DNA of 61,502 nt from Anaerolineae bacterium (GCA_017303735.1 JAFLCF010000004.1:1-61502); one strand, 5' to 3'; positions 8,814 through 18,508 are shown, counted from the first letter of the stretch. The notes: generated from the letters alone by a model not told the origin. Numbers and translations are program-made.

Positions 8814-10164
8814 AAAGAAACAAGTTCTGTTTATTGGAAGAAAAATATGGGGTGGCGGTGCTGAGAAAGTCATGTATTATCTTTCTCAGCGACTGGATTC
8901 TAATATTTTTGAGCCACATGTTGCGCATATGATTAGACAAGACGATGCGCCGGTAGTGTACGATCCTTCAATTCCAGTTACTTGTGTAGATGATAGCCCC
9001 GTTGATCAACAGCCTGTACTTGCTGAAAATGCGAAATCAAAGTTTAGTCAGTATGTTTTGAATAAAGTCCCTGCTAACATCAAGTCTGTAATAAAATCAA
9101 TAGTCAACAAACAAACGACTGATTTGCGAAAACGCTTAAACCCAGAAAGTGTTCTCCCTCCCGAGAAAATGGAAGTACTAGCAGGGCTTGGGAATCTTTC
9201 ACAGTCGATAGCTACACATATAACTTATTCTTATGGCTACAAAAAAATCCTCTCGAAACTTCGAGAGGACACAATTATTGTTGCTTTTCAAGAAGAACCT
9301 ACTGTTCAAGCATGGCTTAATCAAATAAATGATTCTTATAGTTTTTTTTCCTATTTATGCGCGCCTGAGTCTATCCATTTGCCTTTGTTGTATCCTGCCC
9401 CTCAAAAATTAAGTGTCGAAAAATGGCTGTTTAGCAATGCGTGTAGGGCAGCCAACTATGTAACGGTACCTAATACGTGGATGCGGGATGATATGATTTC
9501 TGAATTTTCGACCCCACAAGACAACATTAAAATTGTTCCAAATCCAATAGACTGTGACTTAATATTAAGAAAATCTGAACTGCCACTAGATATTGATTTG
9601 GAGCTTGGTGGTAAGACGGTTTTTGTACAATTAGCAAGGCTTGATAAGCAAAAGAATCATATCTTAACTTTGCGTGCTTGCGAGATACTTAAGGAGAAGC
9701 TAAAGAATTTTGTTATTCTCTTGATCGGTGATGGATCGGAAAGACAGATGCTTGAGAAGATGACGGTAGAAAAAAAACTACAGAACCATATTGTTTTTCT
9801 TGGCGAAAAATCTAACCCATATCCATACTTGAAGATTGCGCGTGCTTCAATACTAACATCTGACTTTGAAGCATCTCCGCTTGCATTAATGGATGCAATG
9901 TTGTTGGGTGCGGTTCCTATTTCTGTGGATTGTGTTTGTGGCCCCAGTGATATTCTTGGTGACGGACTATTTGGAATGCTTGTTCCTCCTAATGATCCGG
10001 ATAAGCTGGCTACTGCAATGTGTAACATCGCATTGGATGATGAGTTGTGGGGACGGCTCAAAAAAAGTGGTATGCGCCATGCGCTTAGTTTTGATGTTTC
10101 TGTATTTGTTGATACATGGACAAAAATGTTGCTAGAACCCAAGAAGATATCAAAAAGGTCTTAA
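8803..10164 (+). CDS. Glycosyltransferase family 4 (GT-B fold)
   Basis: A 453-residue GT-B glycosyltransferase. The glycine-rich acceptor loop near the N-terminus reads GRKIWGGGAEKVMYYLSQ. The C-terminal donor domain has TVFVQLARLDKQKNH, SDFEASPLALMDAMLLGAVPI and GMLVPPNDPDKLA. In the family's E-x7-E motif the first acid is visible (SDFEASPLALMD) and the second position is D rather than E. It overlaps the preceding GT2 gene by 11 bases, so the two are probably translated together. Confidence 0.87.
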   Translation: MRGKKKQVLFIGRKIWGGGAEKVMYYLSQRLDSNIFEPHVAHMIRQDDAPVVYDPSIPVTCVDDSPVDQQPVLAENAKSKFSQYVLNKVPANIKSVIKSIVNKQTTDLRKRLNPESVLPPEKMEVLAGLGNLSQSIATHITYSYGYKKILSKLREDTIIVAFQEEPTVQAWLNQINDSYSFFSYLCAPESIHLPLLYPAPQKLSVEKWLFSNACRAANYVTVPNTWMRDDMISEFSTPQDNIKIVPNPIDCDLILRKSELPLDIDLELGGKTVFVQLARLDKQKNHILTLRACEILKEKLKNFVILLIGDGSERQMLEKMTVEKKLQNHIVFLGEKSNPYPYLKIARASILTSDFEASPLALMDAMLLGAVPISVDCVCGPSDILGDGLFGMLVPPNDPDKLATAMCNIALDDELWGRLKKSGMRHALSFDVSVFVDTWTKMLLEPKKISKRS

Positions 10165-10261
10165 TGTAAATATTCATGCCCGGTTATTTGTGTGAGGCCA
10201 AGAGCCTTAAGCAAGTATAATTTTACAAAAAATAATAGTTCTGTATTGGAGATATAATATC

Positions 10262-11005
10262 ATGCATAGTTCTGAAAACAAAGATTTGTATACATGGCCG
10301 TTTGTTGAGCGCCGTTTCCCCAGTATCGACAACCCTGATTATTTAGGTATGAGAAGTATATCGCTTGGTTTGCAAAAAGCAATATCGATTGCTCTAAATG
10401 GGAAAAAAGACCTTAATATTTTAGATGTGGGATGTGGACATAAGCCATTCTATCCTTTCTTAAAACCATATAGTAAGGAGTATATTGGCACAGATATTAT
10501 TAAGGACAATCCACTTATTGATATTGTTTGCCCTGCCGAGAATTTGTTGATTGATGATCAATGGGCGGATTTATCCATATGCCTCTCTGTGTTGGAACAT
10601 GTAGATGACCCTAATCAAGTGGTGAAGGAATTAAACCGTGTAACTAAGCCAGATGGTATTGTTTTTGCTTCAACTCACGGCTGTTTTCCTTGGCATCCGT
10701 ATCCTCAAGACCATTGGCGATGGACACAAACAGGACTGCCGTTATTGTTTACAAGGCAAGGCGGTTTTTCAGAAGTGGAAATATTCGCTACTCATGGAAC
10801 ATTTTCGGGTATGGCTTTTGTTTTGGCTCATTTCTTTAATACTTGGACAACACGCCGGGGAAAATTGCGCAGTGCCTTGAACAAGCCCTTGGTGCGTTTT
10901 ATCAACAGATTTGGTCAGTTCATTGACTCAAAGACCCCGCAAATGTCAGATATCAACCGACACGTTACGGCAATTCCCGAGTTTTTTGTTATTGCAAGGA
11001 AGTAG
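10262..11005 (+). CDS. Class I SAM-dependent methyltransferase (Methyltransf_11-like)
   Basis: A 247-residue methyltransferase with motif I LNILDVGCGHKPFYPF, the acidic YIGTDI at the end of strand 2, and LSICLSVLEHVDDPNQVV plus LNRVTKPDGIV as motifs II-III. A ribosome site (TTGGAG) lies about 10 bases before the ATG. It is the second methyltransferase of the locus and probably acts on a sugar or lipid-linked intermediate (inference). The next gene starts 18 bases downstream. Confidence 0.83.
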   Translation: MHSSENKDLYTWPFVERRFPSIDNPDYLGMRSISLGLQKAISIALNGKKDLNILDVGCGHKPFYPFLKPYSKEYIGTDIIKDNPLIDIVCPAENLLIDDQWADLSICLSVLEHVDDPNQVVKELNRVTKPDGIVFASTHGCFPWHPYPQDHWRWTQTGLPLLFTRQGGFSEVEIFATHGTFSGMAFVLAHFFNTWTTRRGKLRSALNKPLVRFINRFGQFIDSKTPQMSDINRHVTAIPEFFVIARK

Positions 11006-11023
11006 GATAAAGAAGATCATTGT

Positions 11024-12727
11024 ATGCCTCTTCGACGTCCCTTTTTTAGTATTCTTGTGCCAGTCTACAATGAGGAAGCTTTTATCCGCGAAGCTCTGGA
11101 CAGTATCTTTTGCCAGACTGATGCTGATTGGGAAACACTCCTTATTGATGATGGGTCTACAGATGCAACCCCGAAAATTCTTGATGAATATGCCCAACGA
11201 GACCCTCGTTTTCGTGTATTTCACAAAACTAATGGCGGTACAAGCACAGCACTAAATTTGGGATTGCTGGAAGCAAGAGGGGAATGGGTTTGTTGGTTAA
11301 GTGGCGATGATTTGTTTCACCCACAAAAACTGGAATTCCATCGCCAATGTATTGAGAAATACCCTGAAATCCTTTTTTTTACTACAGGTTATTGGGTAAT
11401 TTTGCCGAATGGTAAAAAAGCCCAGTTTTCTTACGAATGGTATAAGCTTGACTATCCAGCCTATCATTTGATGCAACTGCTTCATAGCAATTGGGTCAGT
11501 GGCATTAGTGTTTGTATCAAACGAGAGACTTGGCTGAAAGTTGGTGAGTTTGATGAAAGTTTACGCTATGCTCAGGATTTAGATATGTGGGTTCGTTTGT
11601 TGCTTGTTGTTCCGCATCGTAATTTCTCGGAACCGACGTGCACGATGCGCATACACCAAGAACAGGACTCGTCCCGTTTCCCTTACGAGTCTCTTTTTGA
11701 TGCATCAAAGATTCTTATTTGCCTGTTAAATAGTCATTCCTTTGTTGAGTTATTTCCAAATGTAGATTTATACAATCGACAATCTGCCTTGGATATTCTA
11801 AGCCGAACGATTGATGTAGTTGCAGGCAACCCAGATGCCTATTTATATAAACTTGGAGATCATCCTCTACTTCATTTAAGAATTTTGGAATGGCTATGGG
11901 ATCCTGCTATGGATACAACCCTGCGGGATGAGTTGCGTTTGTTTATTATTAAGCGTGCAGCCGAAATAATCATGCTTTACAAAGAATCAACTTTTGGTCT
12001 GATTTGGCATGCAGTATCTTCTGCCCTCCAATCTGATCAACCTAATTTTATGTTTTTTCCTTGTACTCCTGCAATAATAGGTGAGATCTGCTTGTATACT
12101 CAAGTTGATAAAAACACTGAAATTGCCCGTGTGTTGCCTGATTATCTTAGAACTAAAGAAGGGGTTTCAATTTCTGAGGCACCGACGAAAAGTGACATAG
12201 GAGGTGGGCAGTTAGTAGTGCTGCTGCCACCAGATATCTCTTTGGATGATCTAACAGACCCAAAACTCATAAAAATAAATGAAACCTGTAAGTATCTTGT
12301 TCGATTTGGTTTCTTTGTATTATTAGTTGGGGTATCAAAATTTACATTGGGCTTGTTGGATGGCTTACCATATCTAGCCGCACAAACCATGCCTGAACAA
12401 GATCGTTTGCTTGCTAAATTGGGCGAATTAGACACCGTTGTTGCCTTATCACATCCTGAACGATTAAAAAGAATATCAGCCAGGCGTCTCGTGTACTTTG
12501 AAAATTTTCACGAGAATGATTTAAGTAACATTAAACCCGAGGTATTACTTCGTAAAATTCAAGCGATTCCCAGGAGGGGAGTTTATCATTTTTTCACAGC
12601 AAAGCGCTTCCAGTCTTTACGTTCAATTTATATACTGTTAGTTCCAAATTCTATTCGTGTTCGCATACATCTTGGAAGATATTTACGTTTAATGATTTCA
12701 TATTTAGTTTCGAAAAAAGAAGGATAA
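11024..12727 (+). CDS. Glycosyltransferase family 2 with large C-terminal region
   Basis: A 567-residue protein. Residues 1-230 are a GT2 catalytic domain (FSILVPVYNEEAFIREALDS, IDDGSTDAT, WLSGDDLFHPQK, YAQDLDMWVRLL), paralogous to the 7539-8813 gene. Residues of about 380-530 look like a degraded Rossmann/GT-B half (LVVLLPPDISLDDL, YLVRFGFFVLLVGV), without clear donor-binding residues. It is the last gene before the IS1 remnant. Family call for the N-terminus is firm; the C-terminal role is unknown. Confidence 0.83.
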   Translation: MPLRRPFFSILVPVYNEEAFIREALDSIFCQTDADWETLLIDDGSTDATPKILDEYAQRDPRFRVFHKTNGGTSTALNLGLLEARGEWVCWLSGDDLFHPQKLEFHRQCIEKYPEILFFTTGYWVILPNGKKAQFSYEWYKLDYPAYHLMQLLHSNWVSGISVCIKRETWLKVGEFDESLRYAQDLDMWVRLLLVVPHRNFSEPTCTMRIHQEQDSSRFPYESLFDASKILICLLNSHSFVELFPNVDLYNRQSALDILSRTIDVVAGNPDAYLYKLGDHPLLHLRILEWLWDPAMDTTLRDELRLFIIKRAAEIIMLYKESTFGLIWHAVSSALQSDQPNFMFFPCTPAIIGEICLYTQVDKNTEIARVLPDYLRTKEGVSISEAPTKSDIGGGQLVVLLPPDISLDDLTDPKLIKINETCKYLVRFGFFVLLVGVSKFTLGLLDGLPYLAAQTMPEQDRLLAKLGELDTVVALSHPERLKRISARRLVYFENFHENDLSNIKPEVLLRKIQAIPRRGVYHFFTAKRFQSLRSIYILLVPNSIRVRIHLGRYLRLMISYLVSKKEG

Positions 12728-12976
12728 TATAGTGGGACTTTTTTAGCCATTTAGAATGTTTATGAGTAGGTAAACCCTTTGCAAGTTACTGCAGGGAAGC
12801 AAGTCGTATTTAGCCTGCAATATTGGACGACACAATAGGCATCCTACTAACCATTGGTGCTAGGTTTATAGTGAAATTTGGCGCTACTCATCTTGAAAGC
12901 ATCAACCTCAGGATGATGCAAGTGAAACAAGCCCAGAAGGGAATTGAACCTAGCGCTAACAGATTTCGTTAACACA
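12728..12976. other. Intergenic stretch left of the IS1-family element
   Basis: About 250 bases with no coding frame I can support and no similarity I can see to the adjacent element. It ends at an inverted copy of the element's terminal repeat (12977-12993). Confidence 0.5.
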
Positions 12977-12993
12977 CCTCTTTAGCCACTCCC
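12977..12993 (-). repeat. Extra inverted copy of the IS terminal repeat
   Basis: The sequence CCTCTTTAGCCACTCCC is the reverse complement of the IS left end at 13002-13020 with one two-base gap. The two face each other across the 8-bp duplicated target and would form a strong hairpin. This suggests a second, mostly lost copy of the same element next door. Confidence 0.7.
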
Positions 12994-13001
12994 GTGCTTC
13001 G

Positions 13002-13783
13002 GGGAGTGGCTAATAAGAGGAGAAACATAATAAAATAGAAAGAATGAAATGTCCAAAGTGCCAAGCGAATTGGAAACAGTACAAAGCGGGCTTGAATCCA
13101 TCCGGAAGCCAGCGCTATCGATGTGGTGAATGCAATCGAGTGTACACGCCAGAACCCAAACGGCAAGGGTATTCAGAAGAAACTCGTCTGCTTGCCATTT
13201 GCATGTATGTGGAAGGCAACAGTTATCGCTCGATTGCACGGATTTTGAAGGTCAATCCGCAAAGCGTGGTCAACTGGGGCAACCAATACACTGCCAAATT
13301 GCCGAACGCACCAATACCTGCGAAAGTAAAAAAGGCTGAATTGGACGAGTTGTACACGTTTGTAGGCAAGAAAAAAACGAAATCTACGTCCTGACCGTGG
13401 TAGATCGAGACACGCGTTGTGTGTTGAGTTGGGATGTTGTGCCCGAGAGAACAACCGATGCCCTGAAAGCCTGTTTGGAACGTGCGCCGCTACTATAGCG
13501 ATGCTTTTCCTGTGTATGGCACCTTGTATTATGGGGCTCCTTATGAAATGCGAACCGATAAACAGGAGACCTACTCAGCTGAAGCTGTCAATGCTGATTT
13601 GCGGCACTATCTGAAACGTTTGGCTCGCCGATCTCGTTGTTTTTCCAGAAGGATACAGGCGTTGATGAAAAACATTCGTCTCTTTGTCTATTGTTACAAT
13701 CACAGACAATTAACTAGTCGCCTTTTTCCAAAATACACTTTTCACCTGATCGACTTCATTTGTCCTCTATCTTAGACACTCTT
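13002..13783 (+). mobile_element. IS1-family insertion sequence, degenerate
   Basis: A 782-bp element. Left end GGGAGTGGCTAA and right end (reverse complement) AAGAGTGTCTAA match at 9 of 12 positions. The 8-bp direct repeat GTGCTTCG borders it on both sides (12994-13001 and 13784-13791), which fits the 8-9 bp duplication of IS1-family elements. The transposase stop lies within the right inverted repeat. It splits the polysaccharide locus between a GT2 gene and the deoxysugar genes. Confidence 0.85.
13044..13775 (+). pseudogene. IS1-family transposase, two frames plus a disabling frameshift
   Basis: The first frame (13044-13394) encodes an InsA-like zinc-binding domain (CPKCQANW, CGECN) and a helix-turn-helix (SYRSIARILKVNPQSVVNWG). 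A run of seven A at 13371-13377 precedes continuation in the -1 frame (NEIYVLTVVDRDTRC), like the programmed -1 shift that makes the InsAB' transposase of IS1. A second shift, around 13480-13495, is not programmed: the -1 frame stops after ERAPLL and the true continuation (YYSDAF, SAEAVNADLRHYLKRLARR) lies in another frame to 13775. The D...D...E residues can still be recognised in VVDRD, YYSDAF and SAEA. The copy is therefore probably inactive. Confidence 0.88.
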
Positions 13784-13892
13784 GTGCTTCGTATAAACCC
13801 ATAAATTTTCAAAACTACGGTAAAATTACTAGTTGAAAAATACTAGCCAATATGGCTTTATAAGTCATGTTATCTCCCTGATTGGAGGAAAG

Positions 13893-14771
13893 ATGAAAAT
13901 TCTTATACTTGGTGGCTCTGGCATGTTGGGTCATCGGCTTTGGATAAACTTGAGAAAAGAACATGAGGTTTGGGTCACAGTGCGTCAGGCGTCATCACCT
14001 TTTCCTTTGCATAATGATTTTCCTAGTGCCTATGTTCGTACCGATGTTGATGCCATTAATTTTGACCAAGTTACCCGGGCGTTAGCTTCTATACAGCCTA
14101 ATCTAGTTATTAACTGCATTGGGCTTATTAAGCAAATGGGACATTTATCTCGAGATCCAATTATGTCAATTTCATTAAATGCTTTATTGCCACATCGTAT
14201 ATCACTTATCTGCCGAGCTGCAAAAATTCGTATGATTCATATCAGCACCGATTGCGTCTTTTCAGGAAGAAAAGGTAACTATATTGAAGAGGACCAATCA
14301 GATGCAGATGATTTATATGGAAGATCTAAATTTTTGGGGGAGGTAGCTTACCCGCCCCATAGTATTACACTACGTACTTCTATAATTGGTCGTGAGTTGA
14401 AAACTCGTTTAGGATTAATTGAGTGGTTTCTCTCTCAAAAAGATGGAGACACTATTCGTGGATATAAACGTGCTATTTTTACTGGTTTCACTACAGATGA
14501 ACTTTCACGTATTATTATTGATAAAGTGATTCCAAATCCTGAACTTACAGGGTTGTACCATGTTTCCAGCGACCCTATTAACAAATATGATTTATTGCAA
14601 ATTGCCAATCAGGCGTTTAGTCGAAAAATTAATATCATACCTGATGAAGATTTCTTTATGGATAGAAGCCTTGATTCCACGCGTTTTCGACAAGCTACTG
14701 GTTATCAGCCACCTTCATGGGCTAAGATGATTCAAGAAATGGCTAAGGATGAATCGATTTATAAAAAATAA
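13893..14771 (+). CDS. RmlD-like nucleotide-sugar reductase (SDR)
   Basis: Extended SDR of 292 residues with an N-terminal LILGGSGMLGHRLW (GxxGxxG), ISTDCVFSG as the catalytic Ser/Thr region and Y142-x3-K146 in DLYGRSK, all typical of dTDP-4-dehydrorhamnose reductases. The start at 13893 follows GGAGG at 13884-13888; the frame extends upstream to 13833 without such a signal. With the next two genes it forms the set that turns UDP-GlcNAc into a UDP-2-acetamido-2,6-dideoxy-L-hexose, this enzyme reducing the 4-keto group. FnlB/CapF proteins usually have an extra C-terminal domain, absent here, so UDP-L-RhaNAc or L-QuiNAc rather than L-FucNAc is possible. Confidence 0.82.
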   Translation: MKILILGGSGMLGHRLWINLRKEHEVWVTVRQASSPFPLHNDFPSAYVRTDVDAINFDQVTRALASIQPNLVINCIGLIKQMGHLSRDPIMSISLNALLPHRISLICRAAKIRMIHISTDCVFSGRKGNYIEEDQSDADDLYGRSKFLGEVAYPPHSITLRTSIIGRELKTRLGLIEWFLSQKDGDTIRGYKRAIFTGFTTDELSRIIIDKVIPNPELTGLYHVSSDPINKYDLLQIANQAFSRKINIIPDEDFFMDRSLDSTRFRQATGYQPPSWAKMIQEMAKDESIYKK

Positions 14772-14781
14772 GGAGAAAAAA

Positions 14782-15840
14782 ATGTTAACTGGAAAGACAA
14801 TTCTTGTTACAGGCGGGACCGGTTCCCTCGGAAAAGTATTAGTAAAACGTCTCTTAGCAGGTGAATTGGGGTTGCCTCGAAAAATAATAATTTTTTCACG
14901 AGATGAAGCTAAGCAACATGAAATGCGCATGAGTTATATGAATAAGCATGCTGCTACCGATGAAATAATATTTAGAAACTTTCAAAGGGTACTTGATTTT
15001 CGTATAGGCGATATTCGGGATTTTCATAGTATTTCAGAAGCTTTACGAGGGGTTGATGTGGTGTTTAACGCGGCGGCTCTTAAGCAAGTGCCAACATGTG
15101 AATACTTTCCGTATCAGGCAGTATTAACCAACATTGGGGGACCAGAAAATATTGTGCGCGCTATTCAAGAACTACATTTACCTGTTGAAACTGTAGTTGG
15201 TATTTCTACTGATAAAGCATGTAAGCCTGTGAATGTGATGGGAATGACTAAATCTTTACAAGAGCGTATTTTTATCCAGGCTAATATGCGTTGTCCGGAT
15301 ACACGATTTATCTGTGTTCGTTATGGTAATGTACTTGCTTCACGCGGCTCGGTTATTCCGCTTTTCCATGATCAAATTCGAAATGGAGGACCTGTAACTA
15401 TTACTACTTCTGATATGACCCGCTTTCTACTCAGTCTTGATCAGGCAGTCGATACAATTTTCGCCGCATACAAAGAGGCTAATCGAGGTGAAACCTATAT
15501 TCCACGTGTCCCATCCGCTCGGGTGATTGATATTGCCACAGCGCTTATTGGTAGCCGATCTATTCAGACTATAGTTACTGGCATTCGTCCTGGTGAAAAG
15601 CTGCATGAAATTCTAATTTCTGAAGAAGAGAGTCATCGTTCTGTGGAGCGCGGCAATTACTACGCGATTTTGCCTATGCTACCCGAACTTAATGACGGAC
15701 ATGAATATACTACAGCATTGGAAAATGAATTCTCATCAGCAGATGATGTAATGACATCTGATAATGTGGCGGAAATGTTGCGTCATTATCGTTTGATGTT
15801 AGACGATAATTTGCAAGAAGATGGGGAATTACTTCGATGA
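14782..15840 (+). CDS. fnlA: UDP-GlcNAc 4,6-dehydratase/5-epimerase (FnlA/CapE-like)
   Basis: A 352-residue member of the CapE/FlaA1-type SDR group. It has LVTGGTGSLGKVLVKRLL at the N-terminus, FSRDEAKQHEMRM, STDKACKPVNVMGMTK and RYGNVLASRGSVIPLF. The active site uses M153-x3-K157 in place of the usual Tyr-x3-Lys, a hallmark of inverting or non-inverting UDP-GlcNAc 4,6-dehydratases of this group. It would start the pathway from UDP-GlcNAc. ATG 14782 is preceded by AAGGAG; the stop overlaps the next gene's start by 4 bases (ATGA). Confidence 0.88.
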   Translation: MLTGKTILVTGGTGSLGKVLVKRLLAGELGLPRKIIIFSRDEAKQHEMRMSYMNKHAATDEIIFRNFQRVLDFRIGDIRDFHSISEALRGVDVVFNAAALKQVPTCEYFPYQAVLTNIGGPENIVRAIQELHLPVETVVGISTDKACKPVNVMGMTKSLQERIFIQANMRCPDTRFICVRYGNVLASRGSVIPLFHDQIRNGGPVTITTSDMTRFLLSLDQAVDTIFAAYKEANRGETYIPRVPSARVIDIATALIGSRSIQTIVTGIRPGEKLHEILISEEESHRSVERGNYYAILPMLPELNDGHEYTTALENEFSSADDVMTSDNVAEMLRHYRLMLDDNLQEDGELLR

Positions 15841-16919
15841 AGGTTATGACAATTCTTGGCACCCGTCCGGAGATTATCCGGTTGAGCCGTGTCATTGAAA
15901 AATTAGATGGTTTATGTGAGCATATTCTTGTACATACTGGTCAGAATTACGACCCCAGCTTGAACGAAATCTTTTTTCAACAACTGGCAGTGCGTACCCC
16001 AAATTTCTACTTAGATGCCAAAGGCTCATTTGGACAGCAAATCGCCACTATCTTGGCACGTAGCGAAGAAATTATGTTGACTGAAAAACCAGATAAATTT
16101 CTTGTGCTGGGCGATACCAATAGTGCATTGGCGGCATTTGTCGCGAAGAGATTAGGTATCCCTGTTTATCACATGGAAGCGGGAAACCGTTGTTATGATG
16201 ATCGAGTACCAGAAGAGGTAAATCGTCGCGTTATTGATCATAGTAGTGATGTGTTGTTGCCTTATACAGAACGAAGTCGACAGAATTTGATACGCGAAGG
16301 CATCCCTAATAACCATGTTTATGTAACAGGCAATCCAATCCTAGAAGTGATTCAACATTATGATGAAAATATTGCGGCATCGAATATTCACAAAAAATTG
16401 GGTGTCCATCCGAAAAACTATTTTCTTGTTACCTTGCATCGGGCTGAGAATGTGGATATTGAGAAAAGACTGATTAATTTTAGTTTAGCCTTTCAAGAAA
16501 TTGAGAAAAAGTATAACATGCCTGTAATTATTAGTACCCATCCACGGACACGTAATCGTATGCAACAATATGGTGTGAATATTGAAAATCATAATATTCG
16601 TTTTCTGGATCCTTTTGGTTTTTTTGATTTTATTGCCCTTGAAAAAAATGCTTATTGTGTTCTTTCAGATAGTGGCACTGTGCAGGAAGAATGTTCGGTC
16701 TTCAAGATACCTAATGTGACTTTGCGAGATGTGACGGAACGTCCAGAAACTTTAGAATGTGGCTCTAATATTTTGAGTGGTGGAGAACCAGAAGCCATTA
16801 TGCGTAGTATTGGTTTGATTACATCACGAGATACTAATTGGAGTCCGCCAATAGAATATCTTGCTACAAATGTAAGTGATACTGTGTCGAAGATAATTTT
16901 AGGTTTTTTTTACGGGTGA
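15837..16919 (+). CDS. Non-hydrolysing UDP-N-acetylglucosamine 2-epimerase (FnlC/WecB-like)
   Basis: A 360-residue GT-B-fold epimerase with TILGTRPEIIRLS at the N-terminus, VHTGQNYDPSLNEIFF, HMEAGNRCYDDRVPEEVNRR, TLHRAENVD and LSDSGTVQEECSVF, the standard set of WecB-family motifs. It overlaps the dehydratase gene by 4 bases. The linkage to a FnlA-like dehydratase and a reductase argues for the C-2 epimerase of the 2-acetamido-2,6-dideoxy-L-hexose pathway (FnlC/CapG/WbjD role) rather than ManNAc supply. It ends the first transcription block; 230 bases without a gene follow. Confidence 0.88.
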   Translation: MKVMTILGTRPEIIRLSRVIEKLDGLCEHILVHTGQNYDPSLNEIFFQQLAVRTPNFYLDAKGSFGQQIATILARSEEIMLTEKPDKFLVLGDTNSALAAFVAKRLGIPVYHMEAGNRCYDDRVPEEVNRRVIDHSSDVLLPYTERSRQNLIREGIPNNHVYVTGNPILEVIQHYDENIAASNIHKKLGVHPKNYFLVTLHRAENVDIEKRLINFSLAFQEIEKKYNMPVIISTHPRTRNRMQQYGVNIENHNIRFLDPFGFFDFIALEKNAYCVLSDSGTVQEECSVFKIPNVTLRDVTERPETLECGSNILSGGEPEAIMRSIGLITSRDTNWSPPIEYLATNVSDTVSKIILGFFYG

Positions 16920-17149
16920 TAAAATACCATAATGTGCTACCCATTGAATTATGTCAACAACCCAAAACCTAAGCCGTAAATTAAGCAGATTTTCACAAAA
17001 AAGCAAGAAAAATTGCGTGAATTAGCGTGGTCTGCGGTAAATTCTTGATTTTGATTTGAATGTAGTAGCTTGGGTTAAGATAATAATTCGGAGAAAATGA
17101 TGGTAGTGTTTCTACAAGAAAGAATCAGCCAAACAAATAGGGGGAGAAT

Positions 17150-18508
17150 TTGAAAATAATATTAACTGTGCATCAATTTTTGCCTGATTATATTTCAGGG
17201 ACTGAAATATTAACATACGAAACAGCTAAAGAACTAAAGAGGCAGGGACATACCGTAAGCGTCATGACAGGATTTCCATCAAGAGGTAATCTCGATGATG
17301 CTGATAGATTTGACCATTACGTATATGATGGGATCCCTGTGGAAAGATTTCATCATAGTTACGTGCCGATGGGTACTCAAACTAATGTTCAAGAGATGGA
17401 ATATAACAACGCGTTTTTGGGGGCTTTTTTTAGAAGGTATTTACTTCGTGAAAATCCTGACGTTGTTCATTTTTTTCATTTATTTCGACTATCTGCTGCT
17501 GTAGTTGATATTTGTTATGAGCTGGGCATCAAGATGGTTTTTACCCCAACAGACTTTTGGTCTATTTGCCCTGTTTATCAGTTGAGATTGCCGAATAATA
17601 AGATGTGCTCTGGACCAAATGAATTGGGTACAAATTGTATACGTCATAAAGTTGAATTAATTCAATACCCTGTTTTAAGAACGATTGTGCGTTTAATGCC
17701 CAACCCCTTAATTAAGATGTTGACGCTATTGCCTAATAACATCCCTTTTATTAACAAGTATTCTCAGATGCTTAAAGCATTAACAAATAGAAAAAAATTC
17801 CTAATCTCGAAAATCAACTTAATAGATCAGGTTATAGTCCCAACACAGATAATGAAATCGATTTTAAGTGAAAATGGATTGAATCCACATCGGACCAAGT
17901 TAATTCCTTTCGGGTTGAATTTGTCTTATATAAAACACTTGCCCAGACCAAATCCCGAATCTATACTCCGCCTTGGATATATAGGCACTGTGAATGAGCC
18001 TAAAGGGCTTCATATACTTCTAAAAGCAATTAGATTACTAATAGAGGAGCCACTTGAATTAAAAATTTATGGAAATTTAGAAGAATTTCCCGAATATGTA
18101 GATAGTTTGTACGCTATTATCGAGGATGATCCGCGTGTAAAATTCTGTGGAACATTTCCTAATAATGAGATAGGGATAATTTTGTCAGATTTGGATGTAT
18201 TAGTTGTGCCATCTTTGTGGCATGAGAATTCTCCTCTTGTAGTTTATTCTGCCCAAGCTGCTGCTTGCCCGATCATTGCATCGAATGTCGCTGGTATTTC
18301 ACAATTTGTTACACATGAAAAAAACGGCTTCCTTTTTGAACCTGGCGATGTTAAAGGGTTGGTGGAGATTATTAGAATACTATTAGGAGACAGAACTCTT
18401 TTGCAAAAATTGTCAAATAACTCACCGAGACCTTTATCAATTGAAGAGTATGTCCTTAAATTAATAGATATTTACCATAACCTAGTCCATGATGTTGCAA
18501 GTGTGTGA
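17150..18508 (+). CDS. Glycosyltransferase family 4 (GT-B fold)
   Basis: A 452-residue GT-B glycosyltransferase. The start is TTG at 17150, fixed by GGGGAG at 17141-17146 and by the family opening IILTVHQFLPDYISGTE. The C-terminal donor domain has LRLGYIGTVNEPKGLHILL, VVPSLWHENSPLVVYSAQAA and NGFLFEPGDVKGL. The extra middle segment (about residues 130-220) has many basic and aromatic residues and may contact the lipid carrier (inference). It lies in the AT-rich part of the locus with gaps of 230-240 bases on either side, so it may have its own promoter. Confidence 0.87.
   Translation: MKIILTVHQFLPDYISGTEILTYETAKELKRQGHTVSVMTGFPSRGNLDDADRFDHYVYDGIPVERFHHSYVPMGTQTNVQEMEYNNAFLGAFFRRYLLRENPDVVHFFHLFRLSAAVVDICYELGIKMVFTPTDFWSICPVYQLRLPNNKMCSGPNELGTNCIRHKVELIQYPVLRTIVRLMPNPLIKMLTLLPNNIPFINKYSQMLKALTNRKKFLISKINLIDQVIVPTQIMKSILSENGLNPHRTKLIPFGLNLSYIKHLPRPNPESILRLGYIGTVNEPKGLHILLKAIRLLIEEPLELKIYGNLEEFPEYVDSLYAIIEDDPRVKFCGTFPNNEIGIILSDLDVLVVPSLWHENSPLVVYSAQAAACPIIASNVAGISQFVTHEKNGFLFEPGDVKGLVEIIRILLGDRTLLQKLSNNSPRPLSIEEYVLKLIDIYHNLVHDVASV

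Noticed and set aside
16920..17149. Possible small gene or RNA in the 230-base gap
   Set aside because: No frame with a ribosome site and no stable conserved structure could be seen.
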